From NCBI RefSeq assembly GCF_004804275.1, contig NZ_STGI01000003.1:124001-188000 (forward strand): a stretch of DNA of 64,000 bases, given 5' to 3'. The DNA is from Herbaspirillum sp. ST 5-3. Lineage in GTDB: Bacteria; Pseudomonadota; Gammaproteobacteria; Burkholderiales; Burkholderiaceae_D. How positions within the stretch are numbered: position 1 is the stretch's first letter; every line of letters starts with the position of its first letter. The notes beneath the pieces are model-generated. The model ran no database searches. It was not told the origin of the DNA and worked only from the letters and a program-made list of their open reading frames with translations. The translations under genes and the position numbers were made by a program. Positions 51,388 through 62,015 of the stretch are shown here, piece after piece.

Positions 51388-52338
51388 ATGGCCGACGAAG
51401 GGCTTCGTCCCATCATCGTAAAGCGGGTCAATAAATCCGGTGGCGGCCATCACGGCGGCGCTTGGAAGATCGCGTATGCGGATTTCGTGACTGCGATGAT
51501 GGCCTTCTTCCTGCTGATGTGGCTGATGGGCTCGACGGCGAAGGGGGATCTGCAAGGGATCGCGGAATATTTCAAGACACCTTTGAAGGTGGCGATGTCC
51601 GGCGGCAGCGGTGCCGGCGACAGTTCAAGCATCGTGCAGGGCGGTGGCAAGGATCTGACGCGCAAGGACGGTCAGATCAGAAAAGCGGATGATCCCGAGA
51701 TCAAGAAGACCTACAATTTGCAGGCAACCCACCTGCGCGATGCAGAGAAGGAGCTGGAGCGCCAGGAGCTGACGCGCTTGCGAAGCCTGAAGGCACGCAT
51801 CGAGGAAGCGATCGAGGCAAGACCCACGCTCAGGCAGTTCAAGAAGCAGCTCTTGATTGATATTACAACAGAGGGCTTGCGTATACAGATCGTAGACGAG
51901 CAGAATCGACCTATGTTCGCTCTCGCGAGCGCGGAGCTGCAACCTTATACCAGGGAGATTCTGGTCGAGATAGGACGTGCGTTGAACGACGTGCCCAACA
52001 GGGTGAGCCTGTCGGGCCATACTGATGCAAAGCCGTATGCCAATGGCGAGAAGGGTTACAGCAATTGGGAATTGTCTGCAGATCGGGCGAATGCGTCGCG
52101 CAGGGCACTGATCGCGGGGGGCATGGATGAAACAAAGGTGCTGCGAGTGGTCGGTTTGTCATCGGCCGTGCCTGCGGACAAGAACGATCCGTTCAACCCG
52201 ATCAACAGACGGATCAGCATCATCGTAATGAACAAGAAGACGGAAGAATCCGCATCCAAGGACGGTGGGACGGTAGACGTATCCAGTGAAGCGCAAGCCA
52301 AGAAAGAACTGGTTAACGCTGCGGCCGCCGCGCATTGA
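51388..52338 (+). CDS. motB: Flagellar stator protein MotB
   Basis: 316 residues. One N-terminal helix with the essential proton-carrying Asp32 (WKIAYADFVTAMMAFFLLMW). The C-terminal OmpA-like peptidoglycan-binding domain has LSGHTDAKPYANGEKGYSNWELSADRANASRRAL (about residues 208-240). It follows motA by 27 bases. Confidence 0.95.
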   Translation: MADEGLRPIIVKRVNKSGGGHHGGAWKIAYADFVTAMMAFFLLMWLMGSTAKGDLQGIAEYFKTPLKVAMSGGSGAGDSSSIVQGGGKDLTRKDGQIRKADDPEIKKTYNLQATHLRDAEKELERQELTRLRSLKARIEEAIEARPTLRQFKKQLLIDITTEGLRIQIVDEQNRPMFALASAELQPYTREILVEIGRALNDVPNRVSLSGHTDAKPYANGEKGYSNWELSADRANASRRALIAGGMDETKVLRVVGLSSAVPADKNDPFNPINRRISIIVMNKKTEESASKDGGTVDVSSEAQAKKELVNAAAAAH

Positions 52339-52390
52339 ATGATGTTACCTGTAGTCTGGACGACTAGCGGTATGGGGGCAGGATAATTTC

Positions 52391-52936
52391 ATGACAAGAG
52401 AAAAATTGTTGGGCTCGCAAGTCAGGCACTTGTTATCCAACTTGTCTGATCACGGGACGCAGCATCTGACCGAGGTCGAGACAGACCTTGTGCAGACGAG
52501 TTTCCTGCTTGGCGAAGCGATCGAGAAACTCGGTGCCAGTTTCATGGCAATCCACGAGGCGATCACGGCGCAGCAGGAAGCAATCGACTTGCTGCTTTCA
52601 GGCGCAAAGCCGACTCCCGAAATCGCCGAAAAACTCAAGGCCAAGCACAAAGAGATCGGTCAGCACGTGAACGCGGCCGTCACCGGACTGCAATTCCAGG
52701 ACATGACCAGTCAGCTGATAGGACGTACCGTCCGACGCGTGACCGGACTGCGCGAGGTCCTTGGCGGCATTGGATCCGGCAGTTCCGGCATCACGGAAGG
52801 CAATTCGGAAGAAATCATCGACACGCTCAACAGTATCAACAAGGTGCTTGAAGAGCAGAGCCTGAAACTTGAAAGCGCGCTGTGGAAGGCGGTCTGCCAG
52901 ACCCACATGGAGAGCGGCGATATCGAGCTGTTTTAG
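52391..52936 (+). CDS. cheZ: Short CheZ-like CheY-P phosphatase candidate
   Basis: 181 residues, nearly all helical. The segment LQFQDMTSQLIGRTVRRV (about residues 100-117) matches the catalytic FQDxTxQ core of CheZ, keeping both the Asp and the Gln of the D-x3-Q pair. The C-terminus ends DIELF, a short acidic-hydrophobic tail that may bind CheY, as in CheZ. E. coli CheZ is 214 residues. It lies directly before cheY. The likeness is limited to these motifs, so the symbol is tentative. Confidence 0.6.
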   Translation: MTREKLLGSQVRHLLSNLSDHGTQHLTEVETDLVQTSFLLGEAIEKLGASFMAIHEAITAQQEAIDLLLSGAKPTPEIAEKLKAKHKEIGQHVNAAVTGLQFQDMTSQLIGRTVRRVTGLREVLGGIGSGSSGITEGNSEEIIDTLNSINKVLEEQSLKLESALWKAVCQTHMESGDIELF

Positions 52937-52996
52937 CACGACAAAATTTAGGAAAGCGGGTGCGTCCCGCCAACGAGAATAGCAGGAGTTACAAAG

Positions 52997-53362
52997 ATGG
53001 CAAAAACGATACTGGCGGTGGACGACTCTGGTTCACTACGACAAATGGTTGTATTCAGCTTGAGGGCGGCGGGCTACCAGGTGACTGAGGCCGTGGATGG
53101 TCAGGACGGCCTCGACAAGGCGAAGGGGCAAGTCTTCGATCTCGTGCTGACCGATCAGAACATGCCGCGCATGGATGGCCTGACCCTGATCCGGTCCTTG
53201 CGTGGTCTAGCGACCTATCAGAAGGTGCCGATCCTGATGCTGACAACGGAATCCAGCGACGAAATGAAATCCAAGGGCCGCGCGGCCGGCGCCAACGGCT
53301 GGCTGGTGAAGCCGTTTGATCCGCAACGCCTGACGGAAGTCGTGAAGAAAGTCATTGGCTGA
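52997..53362 (+). CDS. cheY: Chemotaxis response regulator CheY
   Basis: 121 residues, a receiver domain alone. Acidic pair D9-D10, phosphorylated D53 (LTDQNMPRMDG), Thr in MLTTES and Lys in VKPFDP are present. A CAGGAGT site lies upstream of the ATG. It is phosphorylated by CheA and controls the flagellar switch. Confidence 0.93.
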   Translation: MAKTILAVDDSGSLRQMVVFSLRAAGYQVTEAVDGQDGLDKAKGQVFDLVLTDQNMPRMDGLTLIRSLRGLATYQKVPILMLTTESSDEMKSKGRAAGANGWLVKPFDPQRLTEVVKKVIG

Positions 53363-53419
53363 TGCATCGCCGATGCGCAACTGCAGAATCACATGAAGTG
53401 TAGATGATGGAGTCCGATA

Positions 53420-55624
53420 ATGACCATTGACATGAGCCAGTTCTTCCAGGTGTTCTTTGATGAGACCGAAGAACTTCTCGCTGAAATGGAAAAGCTGCTC
53501 TTGGCGATCGACGTGGCATCGCCCGACGAAGAGGACTTGAACGCGATCTTTCGCGCGGCGCATTCCATCAAGGGTGGTGCCGGTACCTTCGGCCTGACGG
53601 ATCTGACCGAAGTGACACACGTGCTGGAATCCTTGCTCGACAAGATTCGCAAGGGAGAAATGGCGCTCTCGGCGGAGCATGTCGATGCATTCCTCGTCGC
53701 CAAGGATGTTCTCAAGATGCAGTTGGATGGCCATCGCTTTCAGACCCCGGTGGATCAGGAAGCCGTGGGCGATGCGCGCATGATGCTGCAGGAATTGTCG
53801 CAGGGTGATGTGCCGCACGCGATGCCGGCGGCAGCGCTCGACGTCGAACCGTCCGGCGGTGAGCAGAAGTCGGCTGGCTCGCGGAACGCTGGTACCCGCC
53901 AGTTCCGAATCGAATTGCCGCAAGTACCGGACAAGGATATCGAAGCACTTGGCGCGGAGATGGGCTTGCTGGGCGAGATCAGCAGGGCGGCGGGTGACGG
54001 CGGACACACGGTCTTTACCCTTGTTACTGCGAGCAGCGTCGAGGATATCGTCGCCATCTGTTCATTCATCCTCGATCCCGACGATTTGAAGATTTCCGAA
54101 GAGGCCGCGCCGCGCGCGATGACGCCGGCGGAACTGAAGGCTGCCCAGGAGGAAGCGCAGGGATATGGCTTCTTCGAGCCTTTGGAACATCAGCCCGAGG
54201 ACTCTGCGGCCGTTGCAGCTGCTGCCAAGGCGGCCCAGGAGGCGAAGCAGGGCTACGGGTTCTTTGAGCAGCCGTTCGAGACTCAGGCCATAAAAGATGC
54301 GAGAGAAGGCATCGTCAGAGTCGAGCAAACAACTGCCGCGGCCGCGCAGGCAGAGCCACGTGAGGCGGCGGCAATGCCAGCACCGGAAAAGAAGTCGGCG
54401 CCCAAGCGCGACGACAAGGGTGCGCATCATAACCAGGAGACGACTTCGATCCGGGTCGGCATCGAGAAGGTCGATCAGCTGATCAATCTGGTGGGTGAGC
54501 TTGTGATCACGCAGGCGATGATCGAGCAACGCACCGGATCGCTGGATCCGATGGTGCATGAGCGCCTGCTCAACAGCGTCAGTCAACTCACTCGCAACAC
54601 ACGCGATTTGCAGGAAGCGGTGATGTCGATTCGCATGATCCCGATGGATTATGTGTTCTCGCGTTTTCCGCGCATGGTGCGCGATCTCGCGACCAAGCTG
54701 GGCAAGCGCATCGAATTCGTGACCCATGGCGCGGCCACCGAACTGGACAAGGGCTTGATCGAACGCATCGTCGATCCTCTCACGCACCTGGTGCGCAACA
54801 GCATCGACCACGGCATCGAAATGCCGGACGTGCGCAAGGCCGCAGGCAAGAGCGAAGTCGGCAAGTTGTCCTTGTCGGCGGGGCATCAGGGCGGCAACAT
54901 CGTGATCGAAGTGACCGATGATGGCGGCGGCCTCAACCGTGAAAAAATTCTCGCCAAGGCCAAGTCGCAAGGGATGGCGGTGTCGGACTCAATGACGGAC
55001 GCCGATGTCTGGCAATTGATTTTCGCGCCGGGTTTTTCAACCGCGGAAATCGTGACCGATGTGTCGGGACGCGGCGTCGGCATGGATGTGGTCAAGCGCA
55101 ATATCACGGCCATGGGCGGGATTGTCGAAATCCGCTCGGCGAAGGGTTTCGGCACGACGATCTCGATCTCGCTGCCGTTGACGCTGGCGATCCTGGACGG
55201 CATGTCGATCAAGGTTGGCGAGGAAATTTACATTCTGCCGCTCGGCTATGTGGTCGAGTCGCTGCAACCGGCACCGATCGACGTCAAGGAAATCACCGGC
55301 CAGGGACGGGTGGTGAAAGTGCGCGGAGAGTATCTGCCGCTCATTCCCTTGCATCAGATGTTCGGCATCGAACCACGCTTTACCGACCCGTCACAGGGTA
55401 TCGTCGTGATCCTCGAATCGGAAGGGAAGAAGGCGGCCCTGTTTGTCGATGATCTGGTTGGACAGCAGCAGGTCGTCGTGAAGAATCTTGAATCGAATTA
55501 CCGCAAGGTGGCCGGCATTTCCGGCGCAACCATTCTTGGCGACGGCGGCGTCGCCCTGATCATCGATGTGGCAGCCTTGTTGCGTTCAAGTCGACAGCTC
55601 GCCGACGAGTCCATCTTCTCCTGA
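53420..55624 (+). CDS. cheA: Chemotaxis histidine kinase CheA
   Basis: 734 residues. HPt domain with phosphorylated H48 ([14 protein letters not shown]), a second domain at about 155-225, a linker with two QGYGFFE repeats, dimerisation helices from about 350, the ATPase domain ([26 protein letters not shown]) and a CheW-like C-terminal domain (about 595-734). The linker repeats at about residues 246 and 276 are exactly 30 residues apart. Confidence 0.96.
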   Translation: MTIDMSQFFQVFFDETEELLAEMEKLLLAIDVASPDEEDLNAIFRAAHSIKGGAGTFGLTDLTEVTHVLESLLDKIRKGEMALSAEHVDAFLVAKDVLKMQLDGHRFQTPVDQEAVGDARMMLQELSQGDVPHAMPAAALDVEPSGGEQKSAGSRNAGTRQFRIELPQVPDKDIEALGAEMGLLGEISRAAGDGGHTVFTLVTASSVEDIVAICSFILDPDDLKISEEAAPRAMTPAELKAAQEEAQGYGFFEPLEHQPEDSAAVAAAAKAAQEAKQGYGFFEQPFETQAIKDAREGIVRVEQTTAAAAQAEPREAAAMPAPEKKSAPKRDDKGAHHNQETTSIRVGIEKVDQLINLVGELVITQAMIEQRTGSLDPMVHERLLNSVSQLTRNTRDLQEAVMSIRMIPMDYVFSRFPRMVRDLATKLGKRIEFVTHGAATELDKGLIERIVDPLTHLVRNSIDHGIEMPDVRKAAGKSEVGKLSLSAGHQGGNIVIEVTDDGGGLNREKILAKAKSQGMAVSDSMTDADVWQLIFAPGFSTAEIVTDVSGRGVGMDVVKRNITAMGGIVEIRSAKGFGTTISISLPLTLAILDGMSIKVGEEIYILPLGYVVESLQPAPIDVKEITGQGRVVKVRGEYLPLIPLHQMFGIEPRFTDPSQGIVVILESEGKKAALFVDDLVGQQQVVVKNLESNYRKVAGISGATILGDGGVALIIDVAALLRSSRQLADESIFS

Positions 55625-55638
55625 TAAGGAAATCAGCC

Positions 55639-56151
55639 ATGACACAAACTGTTCAAAACAACGTTCAGGCAATCGGCGAAAAAACCGATCGTGATATCGC
55701 CGGCCGTGAATTCCTTGCCTTCACATTGGGCAAGGAGGAATACGGCATCGACATTCTGAAAGTACAGGAAATTCGCGGTTACGAAACCGTTACCCGCATT
55801 GCCAATGCACCCGACTTCATCAAAGGCGTGGTGAACCTGCGCGGCATTATCGTGCCGATCGTGGATATGCGCATCAAGTTCCATCTCGGCGAGCCGACCT
55901 ACGACCAGTTCACGGTAGTAATCATCCTGAACGTCGCCGGTCGTGTGGTGGGGATGGTCGTCGACAGCGTGTCGGATGTGACCACGCTGTCGCCGGAACA
56001 GATCAAGCCCGCTCCTGAAATGGGCACGGCGCTCAATACCGACTACCTGATCGGTCTGGGCACGATTGATCAGCGCATGCTGATCCTGGTCGACATCGAC
56101 AAGCTGATGTCGAGCGCGGAAATGGGATTGATTGACAAGATCGCAGCATAA
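55639..56151 (+). CDS. cheW: Chemotaxis coupling protein CheW
   Basis: 170 residues: a two-beta-barrel CheW domain with [24 protein letters not shown], the surface motif [15 protein letters not shown] and [10 protein letters not shown]. It bridges CheA and receptors. An AAGGA site precedes the ATG, 14 bases after cheA. Confidence 0.96.
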   Translation: MTQTVQNNVQAIGEKTDRDIAGREFLAFTLGKEEYGIDILKVQEIRGYETVTRIANAPDFIKGVVNLRGIIVPIVDMRIKFHLGEPTYDQFTVVIILNVAGRVVGMVVDSVSDVTTLSPEQIKPAPEMGTALNTDYLIGLGTIDQRMLILVDIDKLMSSAEMGLIDKIAA

Positions 56152-56264
56152 GAACAAGCCGTTTCGGAAGAAGCCGCACAGAACGGCTCCGGAACATGGG
56201 AAGAGACAAATCAGGGTCATCGGCAAAGTATCGGTGAACCGATCCACAAACTGAGGGTGCGACC

Positions 56265-57986
56265 ATGCTTAGCAACTTGACTATCAAATCACGACTGGTG
56301 TTCGTGATCAGCTTTCTTTCGTTTTTGCTGATTGGCAGCGGGATTGTCGGAATAACGAGTTTGAGCGGTGCGAACAGCTCGTTGAAGACGATGTATGAGG
56401 AACAGCTCGTTCCAACGCAACAGTTGAGTCAGGTGGCGCGAATGATCGGCGACAACCGCGTGTCGGTCGCCGAGTCAATGAACGGCGATCCTGCGGTTGT
56501 CGTCAAGCGAATGGATGCGGTCATGGCGCGGATGGACGAGGTGAACAAGCTGTGGGACGCGTACTCTTCCCGCACCTTGGATCCTGATGAGAAGAAGCTC
56601 GCGGAAAAGACTCGCGATCTTCGACAGAAATTTGTTACTGACGGATTGAAGCCCACCGTAGAGGCCTTGCGCAACGCCAATGTGCAGCAGGCGATGGAAC
56701 TGGAGGCCGGCCCGATGACGCAGCAATACTCAGCGTTCCAGGAAAGCCTGGACGCGCTGATCAAGCTGCAGCGCGATCAGGCGAAAACCGCATTTGAAAA
56801 AGGGCAGAGCACTTACCTCACCGTCCGCAATATTTCCATTCTTGCGATTTTCGTCGGCGTAGGACTTGCGGCGCTCATCGGCATGTGGCTGATCAAGGCG
56901 ATATCGGTGCCCTTGAATGAGGCCGTGCGGCTTGCCAAGGCGGTATCGGAAGGCGATCTGTCGCAAAAGATTGAAATCACCTCGCGGGATGAGACCGGCC
57001 AGTTACTCGCCGCGCTGAAGATCATGAACGACAGCCTGTCGCATACGGTCGGGCAGGTCCGCAGCGGCACCGAGACGATCGGTGTAGCATCGCGCGAAAT
57101 CGCGTCCGGCAATGCCGACTTGTCATCGCGCACCGAGTCGCAGGCGAGCTCACTGGAGGAAACCGCTTCCTCGATCGAGGAACTGACCTCGACCGTCAAG
57201 CAGAACGCGGAGAATGCGCGCCAGGCCAACCAGTTGGTCGTGTCCGCGTCGGACGTCGCCATGCGCGGCGGCAGTGTGGTCGATCAGGTGGTCGAGACGA
57301 TGGGCGCAATCAAGGACAGTTCGCGCAAGATCGTGGACATCATCGGCGTGATCGACGGCATCGCCTTCCAGACCAACATCCTGGCCTTGAACGCGGCGGT
57401 GGAAGCGGCGCGTGCGGGCGAGCAGGGGCGCGGCTTTGCGGTGGTGGCAGCGGAAGTCCGCAACCTGGCGCAACGGTCGGCCGGTGCGGCCAAGGAGATC
57501 AAGGCGCTGATCAGCGACTCGGTCGAGAAGGTGGACGCTGGCAGCAAGCTGGTGGACGAGGCGGGCAAGACGATGAACGAGATCGTGACCTCGGTCAAGC
57601 ATGTGGCCGACATCATGAACGAGATCAGTGCTGCCAGCCAGGAGCAGAGCGCCGGTATCGAGCAGGTCAATCTGGCGATCAATCAGATGGATGAAATGAC
57701 GCAGCAGAATGCGGCGCTGGTGGAACAAGCTGCAGCGGCCGCAGATAGCATGCAGACACAGGCGGCGACGCTGGCCCAGGCGGTCGCTGTTTTCAAACTG
57801 AACCATACAGATCAGATGGCGGCGGTGTCGACACCGCAACAACATGCGACAAGCGAATCGCGCAAGCCTCCCACAGTACGTCAGGCCACCGCTTCCAAAT
57901 CTGTCGCGCTGAAACCGAGTCAGCCTCCGGGTGCAAGAACGTCTGTCGTTCCGGCGGGAACAGGTGATGAATGGGAAGAGTTTTAA
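56265..57986 (+). CDS. Methyl-accepting chemotaxis protein 1
   Basis: 573 residues. N-terminal helix ([20 protein letters not shown]), a periplasmic four-helix-bundle sensor (about 35-190), a second helix ([20 protein letters not shown]), HAMP, and a signalling domain with the tip [29 protein letters not shown]. The C-terminal DEWEEF resembles the receptor-binding pentapeptide of CheR/CheB. Ligand unknown. First of three related genes in tandem. Confidence 0.94.
   Translation: MLSNLTIKSRLVFVISFLSFLLIGSGIVGITSLSGANSSLKTMYEEQLVPTQQLSQVARMIGDNRVSVAESMNGDPAVVVKRMDAVMARMDEVNKLWDAYSSRTLDPDEKKLAEKTRDLRQKFVTDGLKPTVEALRNANVQQAMELEAGPMTQQYSAFQESLDALIKLQRDQAKTAFEKGQSTYLTVRNISILAIFVGVGLAALIGMWLIKAISVPLNEAVRLAKAVSEGDLSQKIEITSRDETGQLLAALKIMNDSLSHTVGQVRSGTETIGVASREIASGNADLSSRTESQASSLEETASSIEELTSTVKQNAENARQANQLVVSASDVAMRGGSVVDQVVETMGAIKDSSRKIVDIIGVIDGIAFQTNILALNAAVEAARAGEQGRGFAVVAAEVRNLAQRSAGAAKEIKALISDSVEKVDAGSKLVDEAGKTMNEIVTSVKHVADIMNEISAASQEQSAGIEQVNLAINQMDEMTQQNAALVEQAAAAADSMQTQAATLAQAVAVFKLNHTDQMAAVSTPQQHATSESRKPPTVRQATASKSVALKPSQPPGARTSVVPAGTGDEWEEF
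57120..57735 (+). repeat. Homogenised MCP signalling-domain repeat, copy 1 (other copies 58905-59510 and 60870-61485)
   Basis: The segment coding for the receptor signalling domain is repeated three times. Copies 1 and 3 are nearly identical base for base over several hundred bases (for example 57302-57660 against 61054-61412), with few silent changes, while their sensor halves are unrelated. Copy 2 is similar with more silent changes. This pattern indicates gene conversion. Confidence 0.85.
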
Positions 57987-58038
57987 GTTGCACTCCCCAA
58001 TCATTTCACTTATTCATTTCCATTAGAAGGAACACATC

Positions 58039-59760
58039 ATGTTCAAGTTCTCCGATATCAAAATTGGCACGCGCCTTGCTGTCGGGTTCGGTCTGGTGCT
58101 CTTGTGCGCCACTGCGCTGCTTGTGCTCGGATTGTGGCGAATGAGCGAATTGCATGCGAGCGCCGATGTGATCGTGAGCGAAAAAGTCGGCAGCCTGACG
58201 AGCGGAATGGAAATGCGTGAAGCGGGATTGGGCGTGGCTCTGGCGCTGCGCAAGATCGCCACGCCGACTGACGCGACGGAAGGCGAGCGCGAGATGAAAC
58301 ATCTGGTCGCCTTGATGGAGGGCTACGCCAAGGCTGAAGACACCTTGAAAAAATATTCGACCAGCAGTGACGCAAAAGCGGTGCTGGCGCCGGCGATTGA
58401 GCAGAAACAGGCTGTACTTCCAGTGGTGGAGAAGATCAAGGGTCTCGCGGCCGCAGGAAATTTCTTCGACGCCGCAAACATGCTCAAGAGCGATTTCCTG
58501 CCTTTGCACGACAAGTGGATCACCAGCCTGATGGCGCTGGCGGACTATCAGCAGAAGACGCTGAAGGCGACTTACGAAGAGTCGCAGCAGAATTATCAAA
58601 ATACGCAAATGGGGATGCTGGCCATTGGTGTTCTCACCATTGCGCTCGGCGCGTTCATTGCACTGGTCATCACGCGCACGATCACCGCACCGCTGCACAA
58701 GGCTGCACAAATCGCGGACACCATCGCCGGCGGCGACCTGACCGCGCAGATCGATGTGACGAGCAATGACGAAGCGGGAAAGCTGGTCAATTCGCTGAAA
58801 ATCATGCAAGGCAATCTGGTCAATACGGTCAACCATATCAAGCAAAGTACGGAAACCATTTCCGTCGCGTCGCGCGAGATCGCGTCCGGCAACACCGACC
58901 TGTCGTCACGTACCGAATCGCAAGCGAGTTCGCTGGAGGAAACGGCTTCGTCGATGGAGGAGCTGACCTCGACCGTCAAGCAGAACGCGGAGAATGCGCG
59001 CCAGGCCAACCAGCTCGTCGTGTCGGCCTCCGACTTTGCGGTCAAGGGCGGCAATGTGGTCGATCAGGTGGTCGATACGATGGGCGCGATCAAGGACAGT
59101 TCGCGCAAGATCGTGGACATCATCGGCGTGATCGACGGCATCGCCTTCCAGACCAACATCCTGGCCTTGAACGCGGCGGTGGAAGCGGCGCGCGCGGGCG
59201 AGCAGGGACGCGGCTTTGCGGTGGTGGCGGCGGAGGTTCGCAACCTGGCGCAACGGTCGGCCGGTGCCGCCAAGGAGATCAAGGCGCTGATCAGCGATTC
59301 GGTCGAGAAGGTGGACGCAGGCAGCAAGCTGGTGGATGAGGCGGGCAAGACGATGGACGAGATCGTGACTTCGGTGAAGCACGTGGCGGACATCATGAGC
59401 GAGATTACGGCCGCAAGCCAGGAGCAAAGCTCGGGTATCGAGGAGATCAATCGCGCGATCGCCGAAATGGATGAAATGACACAGCAGAATGCTGCGCTGG
59501 TGGAAGAGGCAGCGGCTGCTGCGGCAAGCATGGAGGATCAGTCGGTCAAGCTGGCACAAGCGGTTGCTGTGTTCAAGCTGGGAGCGGGGAGTCAGCCGGC
59601 GCTGCAGTTTGCGTCGCACGCTTCCAACGCGGCTCCTGCGACGGGGAAACGCTCCTTGCCTGGCAATCCCGCAAAATCGGCCAAACCCGCAGCCGTGGTG
59701 GCGCTCGCCAAGGGCAAGGGAAAGCCGTCAGGAAGCGATGACGATTGGGAGGAATTCTGA
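58039..59760 (+). CDS. Methyl-accepting chemotaxis protein 2
   Basis: 573 residues with the same plan as the preceding receptor but a different periplasmic sensor (about 35-185, for example [20 protein letters not shown]). The signalling domain is nearly the same but its DNA carries more silent differences than the first and third copies. Ends DDWEEF, a CheR-docking-type tail. A GAAGGAAC site lies before the ATG. Confidence 0.94.
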   Translation: MFKFSDIKIGTRLAVGFGLVLLCATALLVLGLWRMSELHASADVIVSEKVGSLTSGMEMREAGLGVALALRKIATPTDATEGEREMKHLVALMEGYAKAEDTLKKYSTSSDAKAVLAPAIEQKQAVLPVVEKIKGLAAAGNFFDAANMLKSDFLPLHDKWITSLMALADYQQKTLKATYEESQQNYQNTQMGMLAIGVLTIALGAFIALVITRTITAPLHKAAQIADTIAGGDLTAQIDVTSNDEAGKLVNSLKIMQGNLVNTVNHIKQSTETISVASREIASGNTDLSSRTESQASSLEETASSMEELTSTVKQNAENARQANQLVVSASDFAVKGGNVVDQVVDTMGAIKDSSRKIVDIIGVIDGIAFQTNILALNAAVEAARAGEQGRGFAVVAAEVRNLAQRSAGAAKEIKALISDSVEKVDAGSKLVDEAGKTMDEIVTSVKHVADIMSEITAASQEQSSGIEEINRAIAEMDEMTQQNAALVEEAAAAAASMEDQSVKLAQAVAVFKLGAGSQPALQFASHASNAAPATGKRSLPGNPAKSAKPAAVVALAKGKGKPSGSDDDWEEF

Positions 59761-59995
59761 AGGCGCAGGATGGCTCTCGCGGCATGCTACAAACATTCGA
59801 CCGTGTGACACCATCATGATCGAGATGCACGTCCATCAGTTCAAGTGCCCCAGTGTGTTTGAGCATGAGGAATTTTCAGCTTCGATGTCGAATTAGGGAT
59901 GGCTCGCCGTATTTCTTGAGAGTAATATATTTGGACGATCCAGAAACTGGGTTTATTGAATTGGTTTATTCAGCACGATTCATCAATCGAAAGCT

Positions 59996-61732
59996 GTGAA
60001 AGTGGGGAAAAATATGAATCTGCGTAGCTTGCGAATCGGCGCTCGACTTGGGGTGAGTTTCGGTGTCGTCCTGGCCCTCCTCATTCTGGTGGTGCTCGTC
60101 GGGAATGCACTCACCAAGCAGAACAAGCAAAAACTCATTCAAGGGGTGGAACTGTCGACCAGCAAGGGACAACTCGTCACCACGATGAAGAGCGCCGTTC
60201 TCGAAGGTGGCGTCGCAATGCGCAACATTGGCTTGCAGTCCGAAGTCGCTGCGATGCAAAAGGAAGAGGCGCGCGTCAAGGTGCAGAACAAGCGCTATGC
60301 CGAAGCTCGCGACAAGCTGACGGCACTCGGGCTTACCGATTCCGAAAAGAAGATCCTTGCCGAGATTACCCGCCTGGACCAGGAGATCGCCGCACCGTTC
60401 AAGGAGGCGATTGGCCAGGCGCTGGCATTCAATAGCGAAGGCGCTGCCAAGGCCATTGCGAGCCGGATTGACCCGCTCAACCAGCAGGCCGTGGCGGAAA
60501 TGGACAAGCTGATCGGATTGCAACAAGTCGCCGCAAAGGAAGTGCTCGAAGGTTCGGTTGCGGACGATAACCAGCTCGTGCTCATGTCCTTCTCGGTCCT
60601 GGCGGTGGCATTGGCCATCGGCGGCGTATTCGCATGGGTCATCACGAAAAGCATCACCGTGCCCTTGAATCAGGCAGTTGCCGTTGCCAGCCGGGTTGCC
60701 ACCGGCGACCTCACTTCGCAGATCGACGAGAGGAGCAGGGACGAAATCGGCCAGCTCTTTGACGCATTGCGGCAGATGAACGGCAGTCTTGCCGAAATCG
60801 TCGGCAACGTTCGCGTCGGCACCGAGAGCATAGGGGTGGCTTCGCGGGAGATCGCCGAGGGCAATGCCGATCTGTCGTCGCGCACCGAGTCGCAGGCGAG
60901 CTCGCTGGAGGAAACCGCTTCATCGATCGAGGAACTGACCTCGACCGTCAAGCAGAACGCGGAGAATGCGCGCCAGGCCAACCAGCTGGTCGTGTCCGCG
61001 TCGGACGTCGCCATGCGCGGCGGTCGGGTGGTAGGACAGGTGGTCGATACGATGGGCGCGATCAAGGACAGTTCGCGCAAGATCGTGGACATCATCGGCG
61101 TGATCGACGGCATCGCCTTCCAGACCAACATCCTGGCCTTGAACGCGGCGGTGGAAGCGGCGCGTGCGGGCGAGCAGGGGCGCGGCTTTGCGGTGGTGGC
61201 AGCGGAAGTCCGCAACCTGGCGCAACGGTCGGCCGGTGCGGCCAAGGAGATCAAGGCGCTGATCAGCGACTCGGTCGAGAAGGTGGACGCTGGCAGCAAG
61301 CTGGTGGACGAGGCGGGCAAGACGATGAACGAGATCGTGACCTCGGTCAAGCATGTGGCCGACATCATGAACGAGATCAGTGCTGCCAGCCAGGAGCAGA
61401 GCGCCGGTATCGAGCAGGTCAATCTGGCGATCAATCAGATGGATGAAATGACGCAGCAGAATGCGGCGCTGGTGGAAGAGGCGGCTGCGACCGCCGAGAG
61501 CATGCAGCAGCAGTCCGTCACCCTCGCGCAGGCGGTGGCGGTATTCAAGTTGCAGGGCGGCGGTTTCACACTACAGCCTGCGCCTGTTGAATCAAGCGCA
61601 CATGCTGCGCAGCGCGCCGTGCCGGCCAAAGCCATGCCCAGGCAACGCGCCAAACAGTTGCCGGCCGCGCCAAAGGCAATCGCAAAGGCAAAGGTGGGTG
61701 CAAGCTCGGATGGCGATTGGGAGGAGTTCTGA
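59996..61732 (+). CDS. Methyl-accepting chemotaxis protein 3
   Basis: 578 residues; a likely start is also the ATG at 60014 ([17 protein letters not shown], after GGGGAAAAAT). Sensor about 40-190 distinct from the other two ([20 protein letters not shown]). The signalling domain is almost identical at DNA level to that of the first receptor. Ends DGDWEEF. The alanine/lysine-rich linker before the tail (about 545-570) is a flexible tether. Confidence 0.93.
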   Translation: MKVGKNMNLRSLRIGARLGVSFGVVLALLILVVLVGNALTKQNKQKLIQGVELSTSKGQLVTTMKSAVLEGGVAMRNIGLQSEVAAMQKEEARVKVQNKRYAEARDKLTALGLTDSEKKILAEITRLDQEIAAPFKEAIGQALAFNSEGAAKAIASRIDPLNQQAVAEMDKLIGLQQVAAKEVLEGSVADDNQLVLMSFSVLAVALAIGGVFAWVITKSITVPLNQAVAVASRVATGDLTSQIDERSRDEIGQLFDALRQMNGSLAEIVGNVRVGTESIGVASREIAEGNADLSSRTESQASSLEETASSIEELTSTVKQNAENARQANQLVVSASDVAMRGGRVVGQVVDTMGAIKDSSRKIVDIIGVIDGIAFQTNILALNAAVEAARAGEQGRGFAVVAAEVRNLAQRSAGAAKEIKALISDSVEKVDAGSKLVDEAGKTMNEIVTSVKHVADIMNEISAASQEQSAGIEQVNLAINQMDEMTQQNAALVEEAAATAESMQQQSVTLAQAVAVFKLQGGGFTLQPAPVESSAHAAQRAVPAKAMPRQRAKQLPAAPKAIAKAKVGASSDGDWEEF

Positions 61733-61783
61733 GCTCCGGCAAAGGGGCGATTCGTGTGCGCCGGATTTTCAGGAGAAAAGCGG

Positions 61784-61810
61784 AGGCGTGCTGCGGCGCG
61801 CCTTTTCTTT
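61784..61810 (+). terminator. Rho-independent terminator after the third MCP gene
   Basis: AGGCGTGC and GCGCGCCT pair over eight positions (one G-T wobble) around TGCG, followed by TTTCTTT. It should end the long motA-to-MCP3 transcript. Confidence 0.75.
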
Positions 61811-61913
61811 ATGCCAATTGACGCGGTAATCATGTTCTGTTTCCCCCTTTGTTCGCGGTCGCGACTGCGCATAATCGAGGCAGCGTTTTCTTGCGATATG
61901 GGTTGTGCGGCCT

Positions 61914-61940
61914 TAAGTTCGGCAGGCATGGCGTCGATAA
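61914..61940 (+). promoter_or_regulatory. Sigma-28-like promoter for the fourth MCP gene
   Basis: TAAG, 15 bases, then GTCGATAA, one mismatch in each element from TAAA-N15-GCCGATAA. It lies about 75 bases before the start codon and just after a terminator, where a new promoter is needed. Confidence 0.55.
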
Positions 61941-62015
61941 CAGAAGTGGATTAGCCGAATTGCGGCCGGCGGGTCTCCGCAGCGATTGGGCGGGATCGGA
62001 TTCTTGGGAGGCCGA

